This document shows positions 25,273 through 33,946 of a stretch of DNA of 40,624 nt, piece by piece. Made by a program: the position numbers and the translations under genes. Under the pieces are notes generated by a model, which worked only from the letters and a program-made list of their open reading frames with translations, was not told where the DNA came from and did no database searches. Within the stretch, counting starts at the first letter, position 1. Each line of letters opens with the position of its first letter. Source of the stretch: Staphylococcus pragensis (GTDB lineage: Bacteria > Bacillota > Bacilli > Staphylococcales > Staphylococcaceae); the NCBI RefSeq assembly GCF_004785665.1, contig NZ_SRPJ01000011.1, forward strand, positions 1 through 40,624, given 5' to 3'.

Positions 25273-25824
25273 CTAAAATGTAAGTTTTGGTTCATACATC
25301 TTATGATCAAAATTATTTTCTGCAAAATCTCGTAAATCATTAATAAAGTTAGCCACATTACGATCTAATCTATCTTTCGTTTTAACAATAATTGTACGAT
25401 CGAAATCGCTTTTTTCATAATTATCGCTATAAATTCTAGTAGCTATTGAAAATTTTGAAATGTAGTTTTCAAGTGATTCATAACAATTTAACAAATCACG
25501 AATAGGTTGATTCGAATCTTCTTCATGATGGCTCATCGTACCTAATAGTTCTTGAATCTGATCGTCTAATTTTTCGAAGTAATGTTCAATGTCTTCGCAA
25601 TGTTCTAATGTTTGATGTTTATTATATTTAGCTGTATTTTCAGCTAAATTAACTTTACTAATTTTTGAGGCTTTATAAGCGGTTAAATCAACCATGCTCA
25701 AAATATCATTTTTATAATCTTCTCGCTTTTCCTCTTTTTGTTTAGCCATTTGATATCTAATCCCCAAAAATGTTCCAACTAATGCAAATATCCCACCAAC
25801 AATCGTAGCTAAAAACTCACTCAT
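25273..25824 (-). CDS. Membrane-tethered protein of unknown function
   Basis: I start at ATG 25824 (183 residues), because TAGGGG lies 9-10 bases upstream; the TTG at 25833 overlaps that site. One N-terminal membrane helix (FLATIVGGIFALVGTFLGIRY, about 3-24) is followed by a charged, mostly helical cytosolic part (KQKEEKREDYKND..) with coiled-coil-like stretches around EHYFEKLDDQIQELL. I do not recognise the family. Proteins with this single N-terminal glycine-zipper-like helix and helical tail occur scattered in Gram-positive genomes and in phage-defence or envelope contexts, but nothing here fixes a role. It is monocistronic. Confidence 0.65.
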   Translation of the reverse strand: MSEFLATIVGGIFALVGTFLGIRYQMAKQKEEKREDYKNDILSMVDLTAYKASKISKVNLAENTAKYNKHQTLEHCEDIEHYFEKLDDQIQELLGTMSHHEEDSNQPIRDLLNCYESLENYISKFSIATRIYSDNYEKSDFDRTIIVKTKDRLDRNVANFINDLRDFAENNFDHKMYEPKLTF

Positions 25825-25894
25825 TATCTTCAACCCCTAAATAGTTATCGATAATTATATTTTAAAATATTTAAATTTATTTTATTTAAGTTGT

Positions 25895-27436
25895 TTAGAT
25901 AGTTACTTTAAAATTCACTACCTGTGGCAGACTATCAAGTTGATGCGTTGTCATATAATCGATTAACACTTGGGCGCCTTCTTCTTGAATGTCTTTCACT
26001 ACAGGCGCTTGAGCGAACATGTCATAATTTCCGCCACCAACGGCACGATAATTGTTCACGCAAATTGTGTACTTTTGTGTTTCGTTTAAAGGTGTGTCTC
26101 CTACTTTAATATCTGTGACGCGTTGGCCAATAGGTCGTCCTACGTGAATCGTGTAGCTTATCCCACCGTAAATGTCGTAGTTAAAGTGTTGTGGCTTTGG
26201 ATATAAGAACGACTCGTTAATAGTGATTTCATTATTGGCATCTAGCGCAAAGTAGCTTGCTGATCGTTCCAGTGCTTCTTTAATACCGGCACCTGTGAGT
26301 TCTAACACTTGGAAGGTATTAGGGAATGGATAGTTATTAATGATATCTCGCATAGTGACTTGTGTATTAAAGCCAGCTGCTGAATCAAATAAAGCTGTGC
26401 TAGCTATATCGGCGTCACTTTTCTCTAATAGAATGAGATTGATTAAATTAAGAAGCGGATGAGGTTTTACGCGCGCTTCAAATTTGTCTTCAACTAACAT
26501 AGGTTCAGGTAGCGTCGTGATATTTGTATCTAGCCAGTCTTCTAAATCGTTTAAAAGTGAAGCATCTTCTGGTAATAATTCAAAATCTGTTTCTGAAGTA
26601 ACAGGTAGTAAGGCTACTTGTTTATCAATAATTTGATGTTGTTCATTTAATGTTAAGGTAACTTTACCAACTTGTGTGGCGCGAGTGCCAGGTTGAATCA
26701 CTGCTGTATCGTATTTTACTGTTGCGATATCGCGATGTTGATGACCGGTAATTAACACATCGATTGACTCATGAAATTGATTTAGAATTTCTGAGGCTTC
26801 GTTCTCGCCTGATAAAGTTTCTGTCGGTTCATTAGTGTCGATGTCTCTTTCGAACCCACCATGATACGACACGACAACGATGTCTGCTTTGTTGCGTACG
26901 TCAGGTAATAATTGTGACAGTGTGTCTACGGCGCTATGGAATTGTAGGTCTTTGATATGGTTGGGTTGTTCCCAGTTAGGTATGTATTGTGTTGTTAAGC
27001 CAATGACGCCGACTGTGAGGCCTGCCTTTTCAAAAAAATGAATGCCGTTACCTGTGAAAGGTTGGTTCTGTGTATCTAAGATGTTGGCGCATAGGACTGG
27101 GTGGTGTAGCTGATTAAGTGTGTCTGTGAGGTAGGGAATTCCGTAATTAAATTCGTGGTTGCCAATTGTGCCAAAATCGAAGTTGAGTCGGTTGTAAATA
27201 TTAGTTAATGGGGCACTTGTTTGGCGTTCAGAAACTAAGTAATTGCATAATGGGGCGCCTTGTAGGAAGTCGCCGTTATCTATTTTAAAGCTAATGTCGT
27301 CATGTGAGCGTTCACTTTCGATTAATTGATTGGCTTTTAATAGGCTCATCGGTAACTGCTGGTTGCGTGATGAGAAGTCTGTGGGAAAGATGTAGCCGTG
27401 TACGTCGCTTACGATGTAAAAAGAGAGTCGTGTCAT
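25895..27436 (-). CDS. Cytosolic bifunctional metallophosphatase/5'-nucleotidase
   Basis: I start at ATG 27436 (513 residues, MTRLSFYIVSDVHGY), behind AAAGGACG. This drops 13 residues of a longer reading that lacks a ribosome site. There is no signal peptide, unlike the wall-anchored AdsA, so it acts inside the cell. The calcineurin-like metal-site motifs are in order: DVHG (about 10), GDFLQGAP (about 55), GNHEFNYG (about 100), SYHGG (about 190) and TGHQHRD (about 235). The C-terminal 5'-nucleotidase domain includes YPFPNTFQVLELTGAGIKEALE and NNYRAVGGGNYDMF. It should release phosphate from nucleoside monophosphates. S. aureus has the same gene beside its phn locus, so the neighbourhood is conserved. 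Its position between phn and a secreted protein suggests phosphate salvage. Confidence 0.88.
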   Translation of the reverse strand: MTRLSFYIVSDVHGYIFPTDFSSRNQQLPMSLLKANQLIESERSHDDISFKIDNGDFLQGAPLCNYLVSERQTSAPLTNIYNRLNFDFGTIGNHEFNYGIPYLTDTLNQLHHPVLCANILDTQNQPFTGNGIHFFEKAGLTVGVIGLTTQYIPNWEQPNHIKDLQFHSAVDTLSQLLPDVRNKADIVVVSYHGGFERDIDTNEPTETLSGENEASEILNQFHESIDVLITGHQHRDIATVKYDTAVIQPGTRATQVGKVTLTLNEQHQIIDKQVALLPVTSETDFELLPEDASLLNDLEDWLDTNITTLPEPMLVEDKFEARVKPHPLLNLINLILLEKSDADIASTALFDSAAGFNTQVTMRDIINNYPFPNTFQVLELTGAGIKEALERSASYFALDANNEITINESFLYPKPQHFNYDIYGGISYTIHVGRPIGQRVTDIKVGDTPLNETQKYTICVNNYRAVGGGNYDMFAQAPVVKDIQEEGAQVLIDYMTTHQLDSLPQVVNFKVTI

Positions 27437-27526
27437 AGTATCGTCCTTTCGTAAAAAAGCGATAAAGAAGGGCACGTTTGGGAAGTATGCGCTATCTTCT
27501 TATATCTCTTTAGGATTGTTTTAAGA

Positions 27527-29113
27527 TTATTGAATTGAGCCTGTGGCAAGTATTTTATTACCTTGTTTTAGGCGAATGTTTGCGCCTGAAATGTTTGTAT
27601 TTACTTTGGCGGTGAATGTGAGTGTGGCGTTGCCTTCATTGTCTGTGGTTACACTTTGAGGTTGGCTATAACCAGGGTCGTCATAGTTTTTACCATCTTG
27701 AGTGAAACTAGCTAATTGCATGCCACCATCTTGATAAATCGATAATTTTAAGTGATTGAGCGTTTTACTTTGTTCCATCTTACTTAAGTTAACGGTAATT
27801 TGGAATGGTTTATTGGGTTGAATATTATCTGGTAAGTGAAATTGCACGTTCCCATTTGTTGTATGAGCAGATGAAGGTGTCTTTGTGTCGCTTCCTTTTG
27901 AATTACCATCATTATTGTTGTGAGTAGCATTTGAATCGTTATTTTGGTCGTTCGTTGATTTTGTTGCGCCGTAACTACCAGGTGCGAATGTTGAGCGATC
28001 ATACCATTTGTAACCTTGTTCTGGTTGGGACCACGGTTCTTTTTGAGTTTCCGTTGAATTTTGTGGTGTTTCGAATGCTAATGTAGGTGTTGGTTGATCT
28101 AATTTAATGCCACTTTCTTTCATGCTCGTTGCATTGTCTACTTTTCCAAACCAATCTGTAATATTCGTTAAAAGTTGGCCGTTGTCTTCTTCTTTAAAGC
28201 CATCGTAAGTCTTCTTAGTCTGACCGTTATCTTCACGTTTGTACTTCGGCGTGCTATCTTCTACAAGCGATGAATCGCCAATAAAGGCTGCTTTACCTTT
28301 GCCGACTTTCGCAATCGCCACATAAGGCCCTTCAGCTACGCCCCCACCATTATAAATACCTTGGTCTACAGCGTGAGACCATTTCTGTTTAGATGATAAA
28401 TGTTCAGGTGTATAAATAATACCTTTCGCTTTCGTAGGATCTGTAATTGCTAATGTTGAACCAGAATGCATGGATACAGAGTGAATGCCTTGAGTGATAC
28501 CGAAACTTTCTGAACTAGGAACAATATTTTGTGTATTCAAATCACCAAGTGCGTTGTATCTGAAGCGGATACCAAAGTTGTCAGATAACCAATCCGAGCT
28601 TTTTACACCTTGCATAGCTTGTGAATTCTTCTCGTCAGCAGTCATATCTTTCGTCATATCTGCATAAGCGCCACGGCGATAACCGTTCATGGCCTCTGAA
28701 GAGTCAATGCGATTTAAATTTCTGTCCGCGTTATAATGGTCAGCGATAAAGATAATGTTGCCACCATTTTTTACATAATTAACCATGGCTTGTTGTTCAT
28801 TTTCCTTAAAAGGGATGTTGGCTTCAGGAATTACTAATATCTTACTGTTACTCAAAGTTTGGTCATTGATACTATCTTCGCCGTCAATTTCTTTGACAGT
28901 GTAGCCTTGTTGTCTCATTGAATCAGCGTAATCAGAGAACCCGCCATCCATCACCCAATCCGCAGCCCCAGCCGTTTGTGCATGTGATGCATCAAATAAT
29001 ACGGTTTGCGAATTGTTAGCAGTATGACTTTGTGCAGCGTGACTTACCTGTAAGCCTGTTAATGAAAGCGTCGAGGCTAATAAGGTTGAACTTAACACTT
29101 TAATCAGTTTCAT
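27527..29113 (-). CDS. Secreted protein with a GIFT/DUF4350-like domain
   Basis: I start at ATG 29113 (528 residues), behind AGGAGAAAAAC. The signal peptide is clear (MKLIKVLSSTLLASTLSLTG, cleaved after ..SHAA). Residues about 35-330 form a Rossmann-like class I glutamine-amidotransferase-like module (TVLFDASHAQTAGAADW, KILVIPEANIPF, GGNIIFIADHYNAD, GKGKAAFIGDSSLVED) of the sort found in DUF4350/GIFT proteins, without an obvious catalytic cysteine. A low-complexity Asn/Ser/Thr linker (about 395-430) leads to a beta-rich C-terminal domain. No LPXTG is present, so it is released or loosely wall-bound. S. aureus carries a homologue at the same place between phnD and the 5'-nucleotidase. Its function is not known to me; nuclease-associated or DNA-binding annotations exist for relatives but I cannot confirm them. 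Confidence 0.75.
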   Translation of the reverse strand: MKLIKVLSSTLLASTLSLTGLQVSHAAQSHTANNSQTVLFDASHAQTAGAADWVMDGGFSDYADSMRQQGYTVKEIDGEDSINDQTLSNSKILVIPEANIPFKENEQQAMVNYVKNGGNIIFIADHYNADRNLNRIDSSEAMNGYRRGAYADMTKDMTADEKNSQAMQGVKSSDWLSDNFGIRFRYNALGDLNTQNIVPSSESFGITQGIHSVSMHSGSTLAITDPTKAKGIIYTPEHLSSKQKWSHAVDQGIYNGGGVAEGPYVAIAKVGKGKAAFIGDSSLVEDSTPKYKREDNGQTKKTYDGFKEEDNGQLLTNITDWFGKVDNATSMKESGIKLDQPTPTLAFETPQNSTETQKEPWSQPEQGYKWYDRSTFAPGSYGATKSTNDQNNDSNATHNNNDGNSKGSDTKTPSSAHTTNGNVQFHLPDNIQPNKPFQITVNLSKMEQSKTLNHLKLSIYQDGGMQLASFTQDGKNYDDPGYSQPQSVTTDNEGNATLTFTAKVNTNISGANIRLKQGNKILATGSIQ

Positions 29114-29336
29114 ATGTTTTTCTCCTATTATTGAACTATGTGTATGATTTATTAAGACATTTTTCATTTTTGAAAAGTAAGAAACAGGCTAAGTAGCCCA
29201 CATAGAAAAAGTATAATAAAAAATTTGATATTCAAGATAATGTTAAGCGAATATTTAAGAAAAGTTTACATTTCATTCATATTATAAACGGATTCTATAA
29301 AATTTTCACAAATAATAAATATTATTTAACTTAATG

Positions 29337-29371
29337 TTGTGATAATCTTATAAATGTCATATAGAATGACA
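29337..29371 (+). promoter_or_regulatory. phnD promoter with an operator-like palindrome on the -10
   Basis: TTGTGA (29337-29342), exactly 17 bases, then TATAGA (29360-29365) is a good sigma-A promoter. The perfect inverted repeat TGTCAT-ATAGA-ATGACA (29355-29371) covers the -10, the classical position for a repressor site. It lies upstream of the chosen phnD start (29414), which rules out the longer reading from 29354. Confidence 0.6.
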
Positions 29372-29413
29372 ATTTACACTATTTTATACATAGCGAACGG
29401 GGGCATTACAATT

Positions 29414-30370
29414 ATGAAGCAAATGAAGTATCTTTTAGTTCTTGCTTTAACAGTTCTTATTTTTGCGGCGGCATGTGGAAATAATAGCTCATTAGATAGC
29501 AAGAACAAAAGCTCTGACAGCGGGTCAGATTCTAAAGATGGTTACACACCTAAAGAGTTAACAGTACAATTCGTTCCATCACAAAATGCAGACACACTTG
29601 AAGCAAAAGCAAAGCCACTTGAAAAATTATTATCTAAAAAATTAGGCATTCCAGTAAAAGTATCTGTTTCAACTAACTACAATACAATCGTTGAAGCAAT
29701 GAAATCTAAAAAAGTAGATGTAGGTTTCTTACCACCAACTGCATACACTTTAGCACATGATCAAAAAGCGGCTGACTTATTATTACAAGCACAACGTTTT
29801 GGTGTTAATGATGACGGTTCAAGTTCAAAAAAACTTGTGAAAGACTATAAATCAGAAATCTTAGTTAAAAAAGATTCTGGTATTAATAGCTTAAAAGACT
29901 TAAAAGGTAAAAAAATCGCATTACAAGACGTTACTTCAACAGCAGGTTACACATTCCCTATCTCAACGCTTAAAGAAGAAGCTGGTATTGACGCTACAAA
30001 AGATATGAAAATTGTAAATATGAAAGGTCATGACCAAGCAGTTATTTCATTATTAAATGGCGATGTAGATGCAGCTACAGTATTCCAAGATGCTCGTAAC
30101 ATTGTTAAGAAAGACCAACCAAATGTATTTAAAGACACTAAAATTTTAAAATTAACAGAACCAATTCCTAACGATACAATCTCTGTTCGTCCAGACATGA
30201 ACAAAGATTTCCAAGAAAAACTTAAAAAAGCATTCAAAGACATTGCTAAATCTAAAGAAGGTCACAAAATTATCAGTGAAGTGTACTCTCATGAAGGTTA
30301 CACAGATGCTAAAGATGAGGACTTCGATATCGTAAGAAAATATGAAAAACAAGTTCAAGATATGAAATAA
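29414..30370 (+). CDS. phnD: Phosphonate-type ABC transporter substrate-binding lipoprotein
   Basis: I start at ATG 29414 (318 residues), because the promoter lies inside the longer reading from 29354. The lipoprotein signal MKQMKYLLVLALTVLIFAAAC ends at a lipobox Cys near residue 21, so the protein is anchored outside the membrane. The mature part is a PhnD/SsuA/transferrin-like periplasmic-binding fold: LTVQFVPSQNADTLEAKAKPLEKLLSKKLGIPV, then VDVGFLPPTAYTLAH, and LKGKKIALQDVTSTAGYTFPISTL. These are the usual phosphonate-binding signatures with the STAG ligand loop. It delivers phosphonates, or possibly phosphite or related oxyanions, to PhnC-E1-E2. No C-P lyase genes are in this window. A hairpin separates it from phnC. 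Confidence 0.92.
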   Translation: MKQMKYLLVLALTVLIFAAACGNNSSLDSKNKSSDSGSDSKDGYTPKELTVQFVPSQNADTLEAKAKPLEKLLSKKLGIPVKVSVSTNYNTIVEAMKSKKVDVGFLPPTAYTLAHDQKAADLLLQAQRFGVNDDGSSSKKLVKDYKSEILVKKDSGINSLKDLKGKKIALQDVTSTAGYTFPISTLKEEAGIDATKDMKIVNMKGHDQAVISLLNGDVDAATVFQDARNIVKKDQPNVFKDTKILKLTEPIPNDTISVRPDMNKDFQEKLKKAFKDIAKSKEGHKIISEVYSHEGYTDAKDEDFDIVRKYEKQVQDMK

Positions 30371-30462
30371 ATTGTGAAATAGAGATTGATTCAGTCACTT
30401 CTTGAATGGAGAAGGATGTAGGCTATCTCAGTTTTTAGCAACACTGTAATTAAATAAGTGAC

Positions 30463-30505
30463 AAAGAAAAGCTAAGTCCACGACAATTGGGCATAGCTTT
30501 TCTTT
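30463..30505 (+). terminator. Intercistronic hairpin between phnD and phnC
   Basis: A perfect 12-bp stem pairs AAAGAAAAGCTA (30463-30474) with TAGCTTTTCTTT (30494-30505). It may partly end transcription or protect the upstream message, so that the binding protein is made in excess over the membrane parts. Confidence 0.65.
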
Positions 30506-30528
30506 GTAAAATGAAGGGTGTTAAGTAA

Positions 30529-31302
30529 ATGAGTCAAATTGAATTTAAAGATGTTAACAAAGTGTATCCTAATGGGCACGTCGGTTTGAAGGATATCAAC
30601 TTAAATATCGAAAAGGGCGATTTTGCCGTTATTGTTGGGTTATCAGGGGCAGGTAAATCTACATTATTAAGATCGGTGAATCGACTTCATGATATTACTT
30701 CTGGAGAAATTATCATTGAAGGTAAATCGATTACTAAAGCGAAAGGTAAAGAACTATTAATGATGCGTCGTAATATTGGAATGATTTTCCAACACTTTAA
30801 TCTTGTGAAACGTTCTTCAGTGTTACGTAATGTATTGAGTGGTCGAGTGGGGTATCATCCTACTTGGAAAATGGTCTTAGGATTATTCCCGAAAGAAGAT
30901 AAAGTAAAAGCAATGAACGCGTTAGAACGTGTCAATATTTTAGATAAATATGATCAACGTTCAGACCAATTATCTGGTGGACAACAACAACGTATCTCTA
31001 TCGCACGTGCACTCGCACAAGAGCCAGCCATCATTTTAGCCGATGAGCCAGTAGCGTCGTTAGACCCTTTAACAACTAAACAAGTAATGGATGATTTAAA
31101 GAAGATTAATGAAGAATTAGGTATTACGATTCTTATTAACTTGCACTTTGTAGATTTAGCACTTGAATATGGTACACGCATCATTGGTTTACGCGCTGGT
31201 GAACTAGTATATGATGGTCCTGCGAGTGAAGCTACAGAAGATGTATTTAATGAAATTTATGGTCGTAAACTTAAAGATGATGAGAAGCTAGGGGTGGAGT
31301 AA
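30529..31302 (+). CDS. phnC: Phosphonate ABC transporter ATP-binding protein
   Basis: The 257-residue cytosolic ATPase has Walker [10 protein letters not shown] near residues 37-45, the Q-loop MIFQHFNLV, signature [15 protein letters not shown] near 145-160, Walker [13 protein letters not shown] near 166-178, and the switch region in [14 protein letters not shown]. The switch His is present as NLHF. The start follows GAAGGGTG. It ends 1 base before phnE1, so the genes are translated together. It energises uptake through PhnE1-PhnE2 of whatever PhnD binds. Confidence 0.94.
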   Translation: MSQIEFKDVNKVYPNGHVGLKDINLNIEKGDFAVIVGLSGAGKSTLLRSVNRLHDITSGEIIIEGKSITKAKGKELLMMRRNIGMIFQHFNLVKRSSVLRNVLSGRVGYHPTWKMVLGLFPKEDKVKAMNALERVNILDKYDQRSDQLSGGQQQRISIARALAQEPAIILADEPVASLDPLTTKQVMDDLKKINEELGITILINLHFVDLALEYGTRIIGLRAGELVYDGPASEATEDVFNEIYGRKLKDDEKLGVE

Positions 31303-31303
31303 T

Positions 31304-32104
31304 ATGGCGACACCTACAACGAGTAAATATGATCAATATTTAAATAAGAAGTTTTCGCTTAAGACAAGTTTTACATTTTTTCTTGTAATCGCGTTAGTCA
31401 TTTGGAGCTTTTTATATACAGGCTTTAGCTTTGGTGACTTAATGGTAGGGTTACCTCAAATTGTTTCATTCTTTGGACAGATGGTACCTCCTGATTGGGA
31501 ATATTTAAGTACCATTACGAAACCTATGTTAGATACCATTCGTATGGCTATTGTAGGGACATTTTTAGGAGCGATAATATCTATTCCAATCGCTTTAATC
31601 TGTGCTAGCAATATTGTTAAAACAAAATGGATTACGATTCCTGCGCGTTTTATCTTAAATATCGTGCGTACCATTCCTGACTTACTATTAGCTGCTATCT
31701 TTGTAGCTGTCTTCGGTATTGGCCAAATTCCTGGGGTGTTAGCTTTATTCATTCTAACCATTTGTGTTATCGCGAAACTATTATACGAAGCGCTTGAAAC
31801 GATTGATCCGGGCCCAATGGAAGCGATGACGGCAGTGGGTGCAAATAAAACAAAGTGGATTATGTTCGGTGTTGTTCCGCAAATACTATCTACGTTCTTC
31901 TCATATGTATTATTCGCATTCGAAATTAACATTCGTGCTTCAGCGGTACTTGGACTCGTAGGCGCTGGTGGTATTGGTTTATTCTACGATTCCACATTAG
32001 GCTTATTCCAATATCCTAAAACTGCGATGATTATCCTATTTACATTAGTCATTGTTGTAATTATTGATTACGTAAGTTCGAAAGTGAGGGAACAACTCGC
32101 ATGA
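31304..32104 (+). CDS. phnE1: Phosphonate ABC transporter permease 1
   Basis: The 266-residue permease has about six helices of the BPD inner-membrane type. The cytosolic coupling (EAA-like) loop EALETIDPGPMEAMTAVGANKTKWIMFGVVPQIL lies near residues 160-195 and matches PhnE proteins. Its start is one base after the phnC stop, and its last four bases overlap phnE2 (ATGA), so the two subunits are made together and should form a heterodimer. Confidence 0.92.
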   Translation: MATPTTSKYDQYLNKKFSLKTSFTFFLVIALVIWSFLYTGFSFGDLMVGLPQIVSFFGQMVPPDWEYLSTITKPMLDTIRMAIVGTFLGAIISIPIALICASNIVKTKWITIPARFILNIVRTIPDLLLAAIFVAVFGIGQIPGVLALFILTICVIAKLLYEALETIDPGPMEAMTAVGANKTKWIMFGVVPQILSTFFSYVLFAFEINIRASAVLGLVGAGGIGLFYDSTLGLFQYPKTAMIILFTLVIVVIIDYVSSKVREQLA

Positions 32105-32928
32105 CACAAAATGAGCATAAGTTAGAACAAAAGTATCCCGTTAAATCAAAAAAACATAAGCAAAAATTAATTAAAAATTGGATCATCGCTATTGTCGTTT
32201 TAGCAATCATTGTGTGGGGCTTTGCTGGCATGCCTGCACTCGAGCTGAAATCTAAATCTATTGAAATTTTAAAGTCAATCTTTAAAGGCTTATTCCATCC
32301 CGATTGGGGTTATGTTTACATACCAGCTGGAGAAGACTTATTACGTGGCTTACTTGAAACATTTGCGATTGCTGTCATTGGTACTTTTATTGCGGCAATT
32401 ATCTGTATCCCGTTTGCATTTTTAGGCGCACGTAACTTAGTTAAAGCACGTCCAGTCACTGGCATTACTAAATTCATCTTAAGTGTGATTCGCGTATTCC
32501 CTGAAATTGTTATGGCACTTATTTTCATTAAAGCAGTAGGTCCTGGGTCATTTTCTGGGGTTTTAGCACTTGGCATTCACTCTGTAGGGATGTTAGGGAA
32601 GCTATTTGTAGAAGACATCGAACGTTTAGATTTTGCCTCTGTTGAATCTTTAAAAGCAAGCGGTGCAAATAAAACGAAGACATTAGTGTTTGCAGTTATT
32701 CCACAAATATTACCTTCATTTTTATCACTAGTGTTATACCGCTTTGAATTAAATTTACGTTCAGCTTCAATCTTAGGTTTGATTGGTGCAGGCGGTATCG
32801 GTACACCGTTAATCTTTGCGCTTCAAACGCGTTCATGGGATCGTGTAGGTATCATCTTAATTGGATTAGTGATTATGGTAGCTATCGTTGATTTAATTTC
32901 TGGTGCTATCCGTAAACGTATTTTGTAA
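32101..32928 (+). CDS. phnE2: Phosphonate ABC transporter permease 2
   Basis: The 275-residue permease, paralogous to PhnE1, has the same six-helix layout. Its coupling loop EDIERLDFASVESLKASGANKTKTLVFAVIPQILPS is near residues 175-210, and an N-terminal Lys-rich cytosolic tail (KSKKHKQKLIKN) is present. The start overlaps phnE1 by four bases. It is the last gene of the operon, ending at the hairpin at 32952. Staphylococci commonly have two phnE genes, so this is not a recent duplication. Confidence 0.92.
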   Translation: MTQNEHKLEQKYPVKSKKHKQKLIKNWIIAIVVLAIIVWGFAGMPALELKSKSIEILKSIFKGLFHPDWGYVYIPAGEDLLRGLLETFAIAVIGTFIAAIICIPFAFLGARNLVKARPVTGITKFILSVIRVFPEIVMALIFIKAVGPGSFSGVLALGIHSVGMLGKLFVEDIERLDFASVESLKASGANKTKTLVFAVIPQILPSFLSLVLYRFELNLRSASILGLIGAGGIGTPLIFALQTRSWDRVGIILIGLVIMVAIVDLISGAIRKRIL

Positions 32929-32949
32929 TATTGTTATTTATTAATTTGA

Positions 32950-33010
32950 AAAGAAGAGCGGAACAGAAATCTTATTTTTGAATGAGATTTTTGTCCGCTC
33001 TTTCTTTTTT
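32950..33010 (+). terminator. Terminator after phnE2, copy of a staphylococcal hairpin repeat
   Basis: AAGAGCGG-ACAGAAATCT (32954-32972, one bulge) pairs with AGATTT-TGTCCGCTCTTT (32985-33003), followed by CTTTTTT. The GCGGGACAGAAAT wording is shared with the element at 33783. Confidence 0.8.
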
Positions 33011-33064
33011 AATGTTCAATGTTTAAAAATAAATAAAAAGGCAATGTTATATTATGTAATTGAT

Positions 33065-33084
33065 TATAATGCATGTGCATGCAT
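33065..33084 (+). promoter_or_regulatory. -10 and operator-like repeat of the SDR gene
   Basis: TATAAT (33065-33070) is a perfect -10, though no strong -35 is seen. The inverted repeat ATGCAT-GTGC-ATGCAT (33069-33084) starts on it and covers the expected transcription start, so a repressor bound there would block initiation. The regulator is unknown; the MarR protein at 33947 is a candidate by proximity only. Confidence 0.45.
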
Positions 33085-33110
33085 AAAAATATATTGAAAG
33101 GAGACTTATC

Positions 33111-33761
33111 ATGAAAGTATTAGTTGTAGGTTCAAATGGTGCGGTAGGTCGCAAAGTCATCACGCAATTGAAAGATACTGAGCACAGTTCAGTCGCTTTA
33201 GTGTGTAAAGAAGAACAAGTTTCAGAATTAGAGAATGCAGGTGCTGATAATGTAGTAATCGGTGACTTAGAAGGAGACATCTCTCAAGCGTTTGATGGTA
33301 TTGATGCAGTGATCTTCGTCGCAGGTTCAGGCGGTAGTACAGGCGCGGATAAAACATTATTAGTTGATCTATGGGGCTCTAAAAAAGTAGTAGATGCCGC
33401 AAGTAAGCATGGTGTTAAAAAGTTAGTACAACTTAGTGCCACAGACAGTCCTGATCCAGATAAAGAATCTGATGATATGCGTCCTTATGCAGTCGCAAAA
33501 CATATGTCAGACTTCTATATTGAACAATCAGATTTAAACTATACCATTGTTCGTCCAGGTCCATTACAAGATGATGAAGGCACAGGTAAAATCAATGCTT
33601 CATTCTCAATAGACGGAGATCCAAATAGTTATACTATTTCACGTGACGATGTAGCGACAACATTGATTAATGCATTAGATATTGAGAAAGTCGATAAACA
33701 AGCGATTTATATCCAAGCCGGTGATACTGACGTTAGAACAGCATTAGAAGAAATTAAATAA
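33111..33761 (+). CDS. NAD(P)-binding SDR-like protein (NmrA/YhfK type)
   Basis: The 216-residue atypical short-chain dehydrogenase has the nucleotide-binding motif VLVVGSNGAVGRKVITQL at the N-terminus (glycines near 8-13). It also has VIFVAGSGGSTGADKT near 66-80, where the family holds the cofactor, and the YAVAKHMSDFYIEQSDLNYTIVRPG region near 125-150, containing Tyr and Lys in the family position. Proteins of this size reduce quinones or flavins, or act as redox sensors. The start follows GAAAGGAG. It is monocistronic and followed by a compound repeat element. Confidence 0.85.
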   Translation: MKVLVVGSNGAVGRKVITQLKDTEHSSVALVCKEEQVSELENAGADNVVIGDLEGDISQAFDGIDAVIFVAGSGGSTGADKTLLVDLWGSKKVVDAASKHGVKKLVQLSATDSPDPDKESDDMRPYAVAKHMSDFYIEQSDLNYTIVRPGPLQDDEGTGKINASFSIDGDPNSYTISRDDVATTLINALDIEKVDKQAIYIQAGDTDVRTALEEIK

Positions 33762-33782
33762 TGAGTCATAGGTAAAATTTTA

Positions 33783-33932
33783 GGGAGCGGGACAGAAATT
33801 AAAATAATTTTGTCGTCCTGCCCCGGTAAGGATAACTAGAATTGAAAAAAGCTTGATATAAGCGCATTTTCAATTCAGTTAGCTACTGCCAAATGTGAAA
33901 TAAGCCTGGGACATTATTAAATGTCCCAGGCT
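33783..33932. repeat. Compound three-hairpin intergenic repeat
   Basis: This 150-bp stretch fills the space between the SDR and MarR genes with three consecutive hairpins. The first pairs GGGAGCGGGACAGAAATT (33783-33800) with the later AATTTTGTCGTCCTGCCCC part. The second pairs GAATTGAAAA (33839-33848) with TTTTCAATTC (33867-33876), extended by TAACT/AGTTA. The third pairs AGCCTGGGACAT (33903-33914) with ATGTCCCAGGCT (33921-33932). I recognise these wordings as dispersed staphylococcal intergenic elements. They may also serve as the SDR terminator, since the third is followed by a T-rich tail. Confidence 0.7.
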
Positions 33933-33946
33933 CTTATTTACTATTT

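Noticed and set aside
27784..28002. Minus-strand 72-codon frame
   Set aside because: Shadow of the Asn/Ser/Thr linker of the secreted protein in another frame.
29354..29413. Extra 20 residues upstream of phnD
   Set aside because: The -10 box and inverted repeat lie in this stretch, and the lipoprotein signal begins at 29414.
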